From Paenibacillus_AA sp045062745 (lineage in GTDB: Bacteria; Bacillota; Bacilli; Paenibacillales; NBRC-103111), in contig NZ_JBJGED010000001.1 in NCBI RefSeq assembly GCF_045062745.1, forward strand, positions 484,638 through 548,637: a DNA stretch of 64,000 nt. The letters run 5' to 3'. Below the pieces are notes generated by a model. It made no database searches and had not been told where the DNA came from. It saw only the letters and a list, made by a program, of their open reading frames with translations. The first letter of the stretch is position 1. Each line of letters starts with the position of its first letter. The position numbers were made by a program, and so were the translations under genes. Positions 34,199-42,861 of the stretch are shown piece after piece.

Positions 34199-37100
34199 TT
34201 AGCATTCGGATTCGCTTCGCTTCCATTCCGCCCACAACGGAATGGTGAAGGTGTCGCCCGCCGCCACGGCGTACTTGTAGGCGGGTGGCGCGCTCGGGTC
34301 GGCGGCGCGGTCCGCCCAGCCGTCGATCAGGGTGACGCGGCCGATGTCGAGCCAGCCCACCCGCGGGTCCGCGTCGCTCGGCGTCCAGCCGCAGATGCGG
34401 AACACCGGGTTGCGGCCGTCGCCGGCCGCGTGCAAGTGTGTGCCGGTCAAGTCCAGACCGGCCGGGACGGGTTCGGCGAAGCGAACCCGCAGCCCGTTCG
34501 CTTCGGCCAGCTCGCGGCCGAAGTCGAGGATGTCGCCGCTAAGCGCTGCCCGGACCCCGTCGAGGACGGGGCCGGCTGGAGCGTGAGCGGCGGCGGCGGT
34601 GCGCGCAGCGGGGTCGGCCGCTGCGGCCATTTCGCGTGCGGCGCCGGCGGCAGCCGCACCGCCGTTCGCCGCCGCCGCGAGCCCGAGGCGGCGGCCGTTC
34701 GCGACGAACGCGTACACCGGCTCGCCGTCGCGTTCGGCATACAGCCCGACCGCGCCCTGGAACACGAGGCGGTCGTCGATCGTGTACTCCACGGTCGGAT
34801 CCGCCGCGTGGACATAATAGTCGACGCGGCCGTCGCGATGCTCGATCCGCAGCGCCGTCACTCCCGAAGCGCGACTCTCGGCTATCCCTGCCGCAGCGCC
34901 TGCTCCCGCACTCACACCCACAGTTGCCACGCCGCCCGATCCCTCACCTGCACTCGCACTTGCCACACCGCCCGATTCCTCACCGGCTCCCGCACCTGCA
35001 CCCGCACTTGCCACAGCGCCCGATCCCACACCGGCTCCCGCACTCGCACCCACACTTGCCACAGCGCCTGAGCTCTCACCTGCACTCGCACTTGCCACAG
35101 CGCCCAATCCCTCACCGGCTTCCGCACCTACACCTTCACCCGCACCCGCACTTGCCACACCGCCCGCACCGGCTCCCGCACCTGCACCTGCACTCTCCGC
35201 ACCGCCCGCGCCGGCTCCCGCACCTGCACCGGCGCTCGCTTCCGCACCCGCTCTGCTCAAGCGCACCGAGCACCGGCGGACCGAGCGCAGCAGCCGCTCG
35301 CCCTTATTCGGCTCGAGCACCGCGACGAAGCGGCTCGCGCGATCCGCTGGGCGGCGCTTCACAAGCAAGTATCGCAGCCGCTCGGGGTTGCCGGGCCGGT
35401 TCGTCGACGGATGCCCGTCGGCGAGCGCAACTTCGTCGGCGTCCGTGAGCATCGTCAGCCGCAGGTGGATGCCGTCCCCCTGCCGGACGTCCTCGGCGTA
35501 CGCCGCACCCAGCACCCCCCACGTGTCGCGAATCGCCCAGTCGACGGCGAACGTCGACGGCGGAGCCGCATCCCGCTCCACATCGGACAAATAATGAAAG
35601 CCGCTCCCCTTATAGTCGCGCAGCCGCAGCGCCGGATCGGCGTCGAACGGCTCCCCGAACGCCACGTCGGGACCGGCATAGGTGCCGCTCGTCTGGCGCT
35701 CGAGCGCCAGTCCCTCCGTACGCACCTCGCCCTCCGCCGCGTGGAACGAGTACACATGCTCGTCGCCGCCCTCGACCTGGAACACGTCGATCGCATACGA
35801 ATGTGCGTCATCCACCCGCACATAGGCGACACATCGCCGGTAGACGGATGTGTGCGGGTAGACGTGCGGCGCCTCCGCTTCGACCGCCTGCACGTCCCCT
35901 CCGCCCACGAACAGGCGCGTCGAGCCAACGACCGAATCGGACTGCTTGCACCGGTCTACGGTGACCGTGTTGTGCGACACCGTGCTCAGGTCCCAATGAT
36001 GCCGCTTCTGGTGCACGTCGTCGCACTTCTCCGGATAGCCGAGCTCCGGGGCTAAGTCCAGGCCGAACCCGTACAGCCCGAGGTTGAGCGTATCCCGGTG
36101 ACCATGCCCCATGTTGCGCCCCTGATAGAGCCACGCCGCGCGCTGCCGGTCGCCGTCGCCGTCCCGGAGCGCCGCGAAGCCATAGCCGCCCAAGTGGACG
36201 CTCTCTTGGCGGAATGGGCCGTGATCGGCCATCACTTGCTTAATGTCCTTAAGCACCTGATCCGGGTCGGTCGAGAACAGCCCGCCCCGCAGCCCGTCCG
36301 TCGTCCCTCCGTTCGCCAACACTGCGAGCTGCGCGAACAGCGGCTCGCCCGTGCGCTCGAACGTGTCAACCGCCATCTCCACCCGGTAGAGCACGTTGGG
36401 ATTGCCCGCCGAGTCGCTGTCCCCGATCTGCGGCATGTAGCGGTCCAGCATGAGCAAGCCCGCGTGGGCGCGCAGCATTTGGCGGAATTTCGGATTGCGG
36501 TACAAATCCGCGCCGGGATACCGGTCGTACCCTTGCAGGATGTCTGCCACCATCTTGAACGTATCGACCCAGATGTTGTTATAGGACGGAGCCGATTCGT
36601 CGCCGAAGCCGTCCCGATCGACATCCGCGACTAGCGAATGCAGGATATTGCCTCCCGTAATCGCCCAGCCACCCTCCTCAGGCCGCAGCCGCCGGCCTTC
36701 CTGCAGCACGAAATCCAGCATAGCCTCGGTCGTGCCCGGCTCGTCCAGCACAATAGCCGCCAGCGTCAGCGCACTCTGATGCATCCCGTTGTTGCCGCTG
36801 ATCTGTGCCGACTTTACCCCCGGCAGCACTTGCCGGATGATCCCGTCCTCGATGTTCGTGCCGATGTCGGCGAGCGTCCGCTTCCCATTCGACAGCCGGA
36901 ACCGCGTCGCCTTGTCGGATAGGAACGAAGCGACATCCGCCATCGCTTCCTGCTGCTCCAGCGCCGGATAGAACGCATCATAAGCGCTTACAAACGAACG
37001 GACGAGTCCGGTCTCCCAGATGCAGCCGACGATTTTGCCTTGCCCGGTCAACCCGTGAGAGTTCAGAATCCCTTCCTCCCAGCGGAAAACCCCGCAGTCC

Positions 37101-37807
37101 ATGTCCGGATACAGATCGGCCACCCGGTCCAGCAGGACGACTCCCGCCTTCGCATACTTCAGTTCGCCCGTATATAGATAGGCATCGCGCAGCTGCACGA
37201 GCCCCGCTGCGACGATTCCCCCGTGCTGCCAAGGCGCGTCCGTGGCCGGGAACTTGTTGCCGCCAGCATCGATCATAGGGCACCATAGCTTCCAATGGCT
37301 ATAGAATGCGATGAACGTCCAATACTCGCCCTGCTCGTCCTTCCAGCCGAATCCGCCGTCCACGCCCCAGTCCGCCCCGCGATCCGGATACAGCTCATTG
37401 CGCAAATATCGGGGATCGGCCAGCTCCGGTCGAAAAATGCCCTGTTCATCCTTCCCGCTCTCATAATACGAAGCAAAGTCGTTTGACGGGAACACCGATT
37501 CGCAGCTTGGACACATAAGCTTCCACGGCCGGCGCAGCGGATCGGCGAGCCAGGGCCAACGTCCATAGGCATGATGCGCAGCGCCGCATACCGGGCAGCC
37601 GAGCTTCTGATTCACCGCATAGCTGCGGGGGATCGATTGGGGTGCCGGGACGTTCCACAGCCACTCCCACCCCAATTCGACATACACGTCCGCCTGTCGA
37701 ACCGCCTTCTCGCGGTAGGGCCTGGCCCAGTCATATCGCTCTACATTGCGTCGAACGGCTTCGACTTTTTCCGGCGTGTAATACGTGCTTCGCTGTTTGA
37801 CTCCCAT
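34199..37807 (-). CDS. cytoplasmic heparinase II/III-family lyase with zinc-ribbon-like cysteines and a Gly/Ala-rich insertion
   Basis: 1,202 residues from the ATG at 37807 (GAGGAG upstream). No signal peptide. The toroid part carries GCPVCG and MCPSCE (Cys71/74/99/102), a likely zinc site in a region where the exported homologue at 17897-23134 has no cysteines. Shared lyase landmarks: GFGWKDEQGEYWTFIAFYSH, GNNGMHQSALTLAAIVLDE, NMGHGHRDTLNLGLYGFG and VSHNTVTVDRCKQ. The carbohydrate-binding insert and accessory domains of the exported protein are absent. In the C-terminal sandwich a stretch of about 125 residues, almost only Gly, Ala, Ser, Val and Glu, replaces an 11-residue loop. Probably degrades imported oligosaccharides. 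Confidence 0.87.
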   Translation of the reverse strand: MGVKQRSTYYTPEKVEAVRRNVERYDWARPYREKAVRQADVYVELGWEWLWNVPAPQSIPRSYAVNQKLGCPVCGAAHHAYGRWPWLADPLRRPWKLMCPSCESVFPSNDFASYYESGKDEQGIFRPELADPRYLRNELYPDRGADWGVDGGFGWKDEQGEYWTFIAFYSHWKLWCPMIDAGGNKFPATDAPWQHGGIVAAGLVQLRDAYLYTGELKYAKAGVVLLDRVADLYPDMDCGVFRWEEGILNSHGLTGQGKIVGCIWETGLVRSFVSAYDAFYPALEQQEAMADVASFLSDKATRFRLSNGKRTLADIGTNIEDGIIRQVLPGVKSAQISGNNGMHQSALTLAAIVLDEPGTTEAMLDFVLQEGRRLRPEEGGWAITGGNILHSLVADVDRDGFGDESAPSYNNIWVDTFKMVADILQGYDRYPGADLYRNPKFRQMLRAHAGLLMLDRYMPQIGDSDSAGNPNVLYRVEMAVDTFERTGEPLFAQLAVLANGGTTDGLRGGLFSTDPDQVLKDIKQVMADHGPFRQESVHLGGYGFAALRDGDGDRQRAAWLYQGRNMGHGHRDTLNLGLYGFGLDLAPELGYPEKCDDVHQKRHHWDLSTVSHNTVTVDRCKQSDSVVGSTRLFVGGGDVQAVEAEAPHVYPHTSVYRRCVAYVRVDDAHSYAIDVFQVEGGDEHVYSFHAAEGEVRTEGLALERQTSGTYAGPDVAFGEPFDADPALRLRDYKGSGFHYLSDVERDAAPPSTFAVDWAIRDTWGVLGAAYAEDVRQGDGIHLRLTMLTDADEVALADGHPSTNRPGNPERLRYLLVKRRPADRASRFVAVLEPNKGERLLRSVRRCSVRLSRAGAEASAGAGAGAGAGGAESAGAGAGAGAGGVASAGAGEGVGAEAGEGLGAVASASAGESSGAVASVGASAGAGVGSGAVASAGAGAGAGEESGGVASASAGEGSGGVATVGVSAGAGAAAGIAESRASGVTALRIEHRDGRVDYYVHAADPTVEYTIDDRLVFQGAVGLYAERDGEPVYAFVANGRRLGLAAAANGGAAAAGAAREMAAAADPAARTAAAAHAPAGPVLDGVRAALSGDILDFGRELAEANGLRVRFAEPVPAGLDLTGTHLHAAGDGRNPVFRICGWTPSDADPRVGWLDIGRVTLIDGWADRAADPSAPPAYKYAVAAGDTFTIPLWAEWKRSESEC
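34875..35255. repeat. in-frame minisatellite-like region coding a Gly/Ala-rich insertion
   Basis: Imperfect tandem units such as CTCGCACTTGCCACAGCGCC and CACCGGCTCCCGCACCTGCA recur about every 36-66 bases. They keep the reading frame of the overlapping lyase gene and translate on the minus strand to GAGAGAG, GGVASAS and SGAVASV-type units. Length is likely to vary between strains. Confidence 0.75.
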
Positions 37808-37835
37808 AGGCTCTCCTCTTTTCTCCGCAAACTGT

Positions 37836-37879
37836 ACAAAAAGCCTTGATTCGGCATCCTCGTGTCGAATAACAAGGCT
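37836..37879 (-). terminator. terminator or attenuator between the Uma2-like gene and the cytoplasmic lyase gene
   Basis: Minus-strand hairpin AGCCTTG..ATTCG / CGAATCAAGGCT (TT bulge, 12-base loop) followed by TTTTTG. Only about 30 bases remain between its T tract and the lyase start, too few for a separate promoter, so some read-through or regulated attenuation seems required. Confidence 0.65.
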
Positions 37880-37893
37880 AATCCTATTCGCGA

Positions 37894-38493
37894 TCAAAGA
37901 CCGGGCAAATCCGGAATGCGACTGCGAATGTCGAACATCGTGAAGGAAACGCAGGGCAACAGCTCGGAGCGGATCTCCTCATCGCCCGTATATACATCTT
38001 CCAGCTCATAGCGGTCGCCGGTCAGCCGGTATTGCTCTAGGACGAAGCTCGCCGGGTCCACAATCCAGTATTCCGGAATCCCGTGCTTCGCATAGGATTG
38101 CCGCTTCCTGACCTTGTCACGTCTGAGCGAGTAAGGCGAGAGAATTTCGACAACCAGATCCGGCGGACCTTCTATGCCTCTTTCCGTTAGCAAATGAAGG
38201 CGGTCTCTATGCAGCATGATCAGATCGGGTCGTCTGACTTCTCTAGGAGATAGGATAACATCCACCTCATAAAGGATCACATAATCGGATTCACATGTCT
38301 GAATCAGCTCGAATAGTATTCTGCTGCCAATCGCCTGATGCTTGGAAGAAGCGCTGGGCGGCATCAATTCCAACCGTCCGTCATCCAGCTCATACCGGTT
38401 CCCGTCATCAGGCATGGAGGCATAATCTTCATACGTTAGCGGTTGCTCGCGGATAAGCTCATCTTTGGTGTTTTGGGGCTTTTTCACGGCCAT
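37894..38493 (-). CDS. Uma2-family (DUF820) PD-(D/E)XK nuclease-like protein
   Basis: 199 residues. It begins near LTYEDYASMPDDGNRYELDDG and has the DUF820 signature: EVDVILSPREVRRPDLIML, PPDLVVEILSPYSLRRDK and KRQSYAKHGIPEYWIVDP. These give the PD-(D/E)XK acid residues (Asp, Glu-x-Leu/Ser). Members are fold relatives of restriction endonucleases, but no biochemical role is established, and they are widespread as single genes. A hairpin follows the gene, and the lyase gene lies 86 bases downstream. Confidence 0.88.
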   Translation of the reverse strand: MAVKKPQNTKDELIREQPLTYEDYASMPDDGNRYELDDGRLELMPPSASSKHQAIGSRILFELIQTCESDYVILYEVDVILSPREVRRPDLIMLHRDRLHLLTERGIEGPPDLVVEILSPYSLRRDKVRKRQSYAKHGIPEYWIVDPASFVLEQYRLTGDRYELEDVYTGDEEIRSELLPCVSFTMFDIRSRIPDLPGL

Positions 38494-38664
38494 CCCCCCA
38501 AGGAATCGAGTATAGTCCCATTATACTTCATCCCAGCCGACAGCCCACGACTTTTTGGCGCGATAGACCGTTTCGACCATTCGACTTTCTCTCCCACTCG
38601 CCGTCGAATCGAGTATTTCCCGGGAAATTTGTCGCCCTTCGGCGTTACCCGTCCATGGCATTCG

Positions 38665-39441
38665 CTAGAACAAGACCTTCGGCTCATCCGGATGATCGAT
38701 TTGCCACTGCAGCACTTCCTGCTCGTGCCGACACAGCTCGCCCTTATACCGCAGCCCCCCGTGGGAAATGTTGATGCTGCAGGCAATCCGCTCCGAAGCT
38801 TCCACCCAGTGCGGGGTCAAAAAGGTGTTCCACAATACCGTTCCCGGGGGCATTACATACGTAAGCGCGTCTTCCTCGGTCAGGCCCGCCGGGCGCTGCG
38901 TGCCCTTGGAGTGCAGTCGAATCTCGAACGGAGCCCAGCGCTCCGGGTCATTTAAGCCGGAGAAAATCTTCGTCCCATGCGTCTGCCAAGCCAGCACTTG
39001 CGAGTAGTCGAGGTGATAGTTGGTGGCGCAGTTCGGACCGCTCAGGAATAAGATCGGGTAGCAGCGCGTCCATGTGAAGCCCGCCTCATGAAGCGCTTTC
39101 ATCCAAGGTTGCATGATGCTCTCGTCGAACCCTTCCAGCAGCCCGCCGGGGCCGAAAAACTTGCTCAGCTTGAAATGCGCCATCGAGAACGGGGCGTGGA
39201 TCGCCTGCTCCAGAGGCAGTTCGCGAAACGCGGCTGTGATGTCGGTCAGATTCAAAGAATCTCCCTTCGCCCCCGGTGTAATCCGCGTCTCCGGATCGAA
39301 CCGCAGCGTCTCTACGATCCTGTCGATCGTCGGCATCTCGTACCGGAACGGCACGACCTCCCCCTCCATAAGGAAATTTTGCACCCCGTCCCATGCTTGT
39401 TGAAACTCATTCCATTTGTTCACCGTTCGATGCATCTCCAT
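38665..39441 (-). CDS. cupin/JmjC-like putative Fe(II)/2-oxoglutarate oxygenase
   Basis: 258 residues; the start is the ATG at 39441 or 39435, both behind GGGAGGAG. A central NYHLDYSQVLAWQTHGTKIF followed by PPGTVLWNTFLTPHWVEA gives a HxD...H triad in cupin spacing, as in JmjC- and aspartyl-hydroxylase-like oxygenases. No other domain or signal peptide. Neighbours are an unrelated Uma2 gene and a sigma/anti-sigma pair, so context does not reveal the substrate. Family placement is by motif only. Confidence 0.6.
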   Translation of the reverse strand: MEMHRTVNKWNEFQQAWDGVQNFLMEGEVVPFRYEMPTIDRIVETLRFDPETRITPGAKGDSLNLTDITAAFRELPLEQAIHAPFSMAHFKLSKFFGPGGLLEGFDESIMQPWMKALHEAGFTWTRCYPILFLSGPNCATNYHLDYSQVLAWQTHGTKIFSGLNDPERWAPFEIRLHSKGTQRPAGLTEEDALTYVMPPGTVLWNTFLTPHWVEASERIACSINISHGGLRYKGELCRHEQEVLQWQIDHPDEPKVLF

Positions 39442-39623
39442 AGCTCCTCCCTAGGATAAGGAATCCGAGTTGCCTAATCTCCCAAAGCCGTGTGATCTCT
39501 GCACCTTCATCCTATCAGTCCCGGGAGGCCCGGTAAATAATCCATTATTGCTCCGGAGGATGACAAACAATGAAAACTCGCGACAAAAGATGAACCATCG
39601 GATTTCCGTGGAATGGAGCCCGA

Positions 39624-40364
39624 TTACTGCATCGGCATCCAATTCACTTTCCAAACGCCCGCTTTATTTTTGGTTAAGCCGAAGCCTATTTGATCTTCAA
39701 GCACGGTTCCCAGACCGGCTTCGTTTCCGTTCCGGCTCTGGTTCGACAGCTTCGACCCGTTCAGCGTCATGACGATAAGCGCGGCATCCCCGTCTATCCG
39801 CTGCTCCAACTGATAATCGCGCTCGATCGACAAGCTCATCTGTTTCCCCCGCCGCACGCCTTCTGGATCTCCGGCAATATCGCTCAGGAACTGCTCCAGG
39901 CTTGGTTTTTCATACCCTTCCATGTCAACGTACAGCCCATACAGGGTGTTGAAGTCACCCAGTAGCTTGGCCCGCATATACCACCGAAAAATATCGAGCG
40001 GCTCCAGCCCCTTCAACCACGTTTCGTCCGGCTGCCGGGCAAACGCTTCGTACTTGGTCATCTGATCCGGTTGCAGCGCCCAACTTAACTCCTGTCCGTG
40101 CGGCGGTGCAGTCTGCACCGGGGTGTGCTCGCCCCTGTCCCGCTCCGGCAAATATTGCAGCAGCCCTCCCGCCAGTACGAACAAGACTCCCATGACGGCG
40201 GTGAGCATCGCCAGATTGCGCCGCTTCCTCCGTCTAGGCTCGGACTGCGCCTGCTCCACCGCTTTCCGATGAATCGCCGTCATGCGCTCGCGGGTAAATG
40301 CCTTCCCGGCAACCGGCTCCGTCGCCTTCATTTCCGCTTCCCATGATCCATATCGCTTATTCAC
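39624..40364 (-). CDS. membrane protein, probable anti-sigma factor of the adjacent ECF sigma
   Basis: 246 residues from a GTG that overlaps the sigma gene end by eight bases. A basic cytoplasmic N-terminus (residues about 1-50) is followed by one membrane helix (LAMLTAVMGVLFVLAGGLLQ) and an extracytoplasmic C-terminal domain of about 170 residues with no recognised motif. Cotranscription and topology fit an anti-sigma factor that holds the sigma at the membrane until a signal arrives. No zinc-binding HxxxCxxC motif is seen, so it would not be a ZAS type. Confidence 0.65.
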   Translation of the reverse strand: MNKRYGSWEAEMKATEPVAGKAFTRERMTAIHRKAVEQAQSEPRRRKRRNLAMLTAVMGVLFVLAGGLLQYLPERDRGEHTPVQTAPPHGQELSWALQPDQMTKYEAFARQPDETWLKGLEPLDIFRWYMRAKLLGDFNTLYGLYVDMEGYEKPSLEQFLSDIAGDPEGVRRGKQMSLSIERDYQLEQRIDGDAALIVMTLNGSKLSNQSRNGNEAGLGTVLEDQIGFGLTKNKAGVWKVNWMPMQ

Positions 40365-40905
40365 GGGTTCCAGCTCCTTTCCACATATCGTTCATTTTCT
40401 TGCGCGCCCGGGAAAGCCTGGACTTGATCGTTCCTTCCGCCACACCGAGCACATGAGCCATTTCTTTCAGCGACAACTCGTACTTGGCCTCCAGAATGAG
40501 CACTTCCCGGTAATGGGACGGCAGCTGCATGACCAGCTTCCACACCTCGCCAGTTAATTCCTGATCTAGCACCTCGGTCTCGGCAGACGGCCCCGAGTCT
40601 TGGCGGGTGATCCAATCGACTAACATCACTTTTCGGAAGAAAGCGGATCGCCTATAATTGAACGCCTTGTTGCGGGTAATGGCGAACAGCCACGTTTTCA
40701 TCGAAGACTGCCCCCGATACGTATCTATGCTGCGATAGACCTGCAGGAACACATCCTGCGCGATATCGTCCGCCATGTCGTGTCGTTTCGTCATCAGGAA
40801 AGCATAATTCCAGACTGCCTGCCCGTACGTCTCTATCAGATCTCGCATACTGTCCGCGTCTAGCCGCGCGATATGCTGCCAGTAGTCTTGTTCCAGCTTT
40901 CTCAC
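40357..40905 (-). CDS. ECF-type sigma-70 family RNA polymerase sigma factor
   Basis: About 182 residues from a GTG at 40905 (AAGGGAAG upstream), the usual ECF size; a longer frame to 41058 would run into the divergent gene. Region 2: YGQAVWNYAFLMTKRHDMAD, DIAQDVFLQVYRSI and SMKTWLFAITRNKAFNYRR. Region 4: LPSHYREVLILEAKYELSLK and EMAHVLGVAEGTIKSRLSRA. Directs RNA polymerase to a stress or surface regulon. GGGAACC occurs twice upstream as a possible -35 for autoregulation, without a clear -10. Confidence 0.93.
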   Translation of the reverse strand: MRKLEQDYWQHIARLDADSMRDLIETYGQAVWNYAFLMTKRHDMADDIAQDVFLQVYRSIDTYRGQSSMKTWLFAITRNKAFNYRRSAFFRKVMLVDWITRQDSGPSAETEVLDQELTGEVWKLVMQLPSHYREVLILEAKYELSLKEMAHVLGVAEGTIKSRLSRARKKMNDMWKGAGTRE

Positions 40906-41056
40906 CTCTTCTTCCCTTAAACACTGCAAACGCAAAAAAGGTTCCCGCTTCGAACTTCGAATATCACCTCTGTTTTGTGGAAAATCCCCCAAGTGGTTCC
41001 CCGTCGGTTCTTGTACGATAAAGCTATATCCGAACACGAAAGGTAGATGACGTTCC

Positions 41057-41854
41057 ATGACGATGCTGAAGGATAGTCTCCTGACCCGCGAGCAAATCGA
41101 ATTTTATCAAACGAACGGATTCATTCAAATCGACGATGTGCTGACGCCCGAGGAAACGGCCGAGCTGGCCAAATACTTGGAGGAAGCGATGACGACGACG
41201 GAATCGAATGCGGTCCGTACGGACAAGGCCGGCGGGGCTTACTACAAGGTGCTCAATCAGAAGGTGAACACTTGGCGCGATCATGTCGGCATGGCCCGCT
41301 ATACGTCCCATCCTAAGCTGGCGCGGCTCGCGATGGAGCTGAGCGGCGCCTCCGGTATCCGGCTGTTCCACGACCATGCGCTCTGGAAAATGCCGCACGA
41401 TTCCAAGCCAACGCCGTGGCACCAGGATATGCCGTATTGGCCGATGAACGAGCCGGGAGCGCTGTCGATTTGGCTGCCGGTCGACGATGTCGATGAGCGG
41501 AACGGCTGCATGATGTTCGTCCCGGGTTCCCACAAGGCCGGCAAGCTGACCGGGGTGAATTTCACCGATCCGCAAAATATTTTCGACTATGTCAAAGGCA
41601 CGGAGCTGGAGTCGACGAAGCCGGTGATGGTTCCTCTGAAAAAAGGAAGCTGTACGTTCCATCACGGGCTGACGTTCCATTATGCGCATGCCAACCATAC
41701 CGACCGGCCGCGCCGCGTGCTTGCCACGATCTATATACCGGACGGTACGACCTACAACGGGAAATCGCATCCCATCACGAACGATGTCGGGCTGGAGGAA
41801 GGCAAGCCGATCTCGGGTAGTCTGTTCCCTCTGCTGGCCAAGGTGAGCGGATGA
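41057..41854 (+). CDS. phytanoyl-CoA dioxygenase (PhyH) family protein
   Basis: 265 residues. PhyH-type Fe(II)/2-oxoglutarate oxygenase: N-terminal LTREQIEFYQTNGFIQIDDV, metal-binding WHQDMPYW (His, Asp), ALSIWLPVDDVDERNGCMMF, VPGSHKAGKL and FHHGLTFHYAHANHTDRPRR (second His and the 2-oxoglutarate Arg). Hydroxylates an unknown small molecule. The stop codon overlaps the next start (ATGA), so it is translationally coupled to an aldo/keto reductase and an SGNH hydrolase. Confidence 0.9.
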   Translation: MTMLKDSLLTREQIEFYQTNGFIQIDDVLTPEETAELAKYLEEAMTTTESNAVRTDKAGGAYYKVLNQKVNTWRDHVGMARYTSHPKLARLAMELSGASGIRLFHDHALWKMPHDSKPTPWHQDMPYWPMNEPGALSIWLPVDDVDERNGCMMFVPGSHKAGKLTGVNFTDPQNIFDYVKGTELESTKPVMVPLKKGSCTFHHGLTFHYAHANHTDRPRRVLATIYIPDGTTYNGKSHPITNDVGLEEGKPISGSLFPLLAKVSG

Positions 41855-42861
41855 AGTACCGTCCCTTCGGCAAGACCGGTTGGAACGTGTCGGAAATCGG
41901 ATTCGGCGCCTGGGGCATCGGCGGCAGCTGGGGGCCGGTGGACGACGCGCTCTCGATCCGGACGCTGCTCGCCGCCTTCGATCGAGGCGTGAACTTCGTG
42001 GATACGGCGCAGATGTACGGGAACGGCCACTCCGAGGAAGTGATCGGCCAAGCGCTGCGGCAGTGGAAGGGCGACCCGATCTATATCGCGACGAAGGTGC
42101 AACCTGTCGTGTGGCCGCGCCCGCATGAGCTCGACCCTTCGTTCGAGGGGCGTTACCCGGCCGCGCATCTGCGGGAGCAGTGCGAAGCGAGCCTGCGCCG
42201 CCTCGGCGCGGAGACCATCGACCTGTATCAGCTGCACGGATGGTTCCCCAGCGGAGTCGAGGACACCGAGTGGTATGAGACGTTAAGCGGCCTGAAGCGG
42301 GAAGGCAAAATCCGCGAGATCGGCGTGTCGATCCGGGACTACAAACCGCATGAAGGTATCGGCATCGCCAGGGCCGGCTTGACCGCATCCGAACAGGTGG
42401 TGTTCAACCTGTTCGAGCAGCGCCCGGCCGCCGACCTGCTCCCGGTGTGCCGCCAGCACGGCGTCGGCGTGATCGCCCGCGTCCCGTTCGACGAGGGGGC
42501 GCTCGTCGGGACTTGGACCGCCGACACGTTCGAGCAGTTCGCGCCCGACGATTTCCGCCGGAAATATTTCAAGGGCGAGCGGTTCGCGCGAACGCTGGAG
42601 AAGGTCGAGGCATTGAAGACTTTGGTTCGTGAGCTGACGGGAGATCGGTACGCCTCGCTCGCGGAAGTCGCCCTACGCTACACACTGTCGTTCCCTGCCG
42701 TCAGTACGGTAATTCCTGGCATTAAGAATCTGGAGGAGCTGGACGCGAACGTGCGCGTGTCCGATGGCGAGCCCCTGCCGGCCGAGCTGATCGAGGCACT
42801 CCAAGCTCATAACTGGCCGCGCAACTATCACGATCCGAACGTAGGGGTGGATCCCGAATGA
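41851..42861 (+). CDS. aldo/keto reductase
   Basis: 336 residues. The family signature is clear: FGAWGIGG, GVNFVDTAQMYGNGHSEEVI with the catalytic Asp and Tyr, IATKVQP with the Lys, DLYQLHGW with the His, and IREIGVSIRDYKP. The C-terminal nicotinamide-cofactor region includes VIPGIKNLEEL. Reduces a carbonyl or oxidises a sugar alcohol with NADP(H) in the cytoplasm. ATGA overlaps at both ends place it firmly in the three-gene operon. Confidence 0.93.
   Translation: MKYRPFGKTGWNVSEIGFGAWGIGGSWGPVDDALSIRTLLAAFDRGVNFVDTAQMYGNGHSEEVIGQALRQWKGDPIYIATKVQPVVWPRPHELDPSFEGRYPAAHLREQCEASLRRLGAETIDLYQLHGWFPSGVEDTEWYETLSGLKREGKIREIGVSIRDYKPHEGIGIARAGLTASEQVVFNLFEQRPAADLLPVCRQHGVGVIARVPFDEGALVGTWTADTFEQFAPDDFRRKYFKGERFARTLEKVEALKTLVRELTGDRYASLAEVALRYTLSFPAVSTVIPGIKNLEELDANVRVSDGEPLPAELIEALQAHNWPRNYHDPNVGVDPE

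Noticed and set aside
34636..35448. Plus-strand frame with His/Pro-rich repeats, and the appearance of a direct-repeat array like CRISPR
   Set aside because: The repeats are unequal, have no unique spacers of constant length and keep the codon frame of the lyase gene on the other strand. No cas gene is present.
40906..41056. ECF autoregulatory promoter (two GGGAACC elements)
   Set aside because: The -35-like sequences are present but no CGT-type -10 occurs at 16-17 bases; kept only as a remark under the sigma gene.
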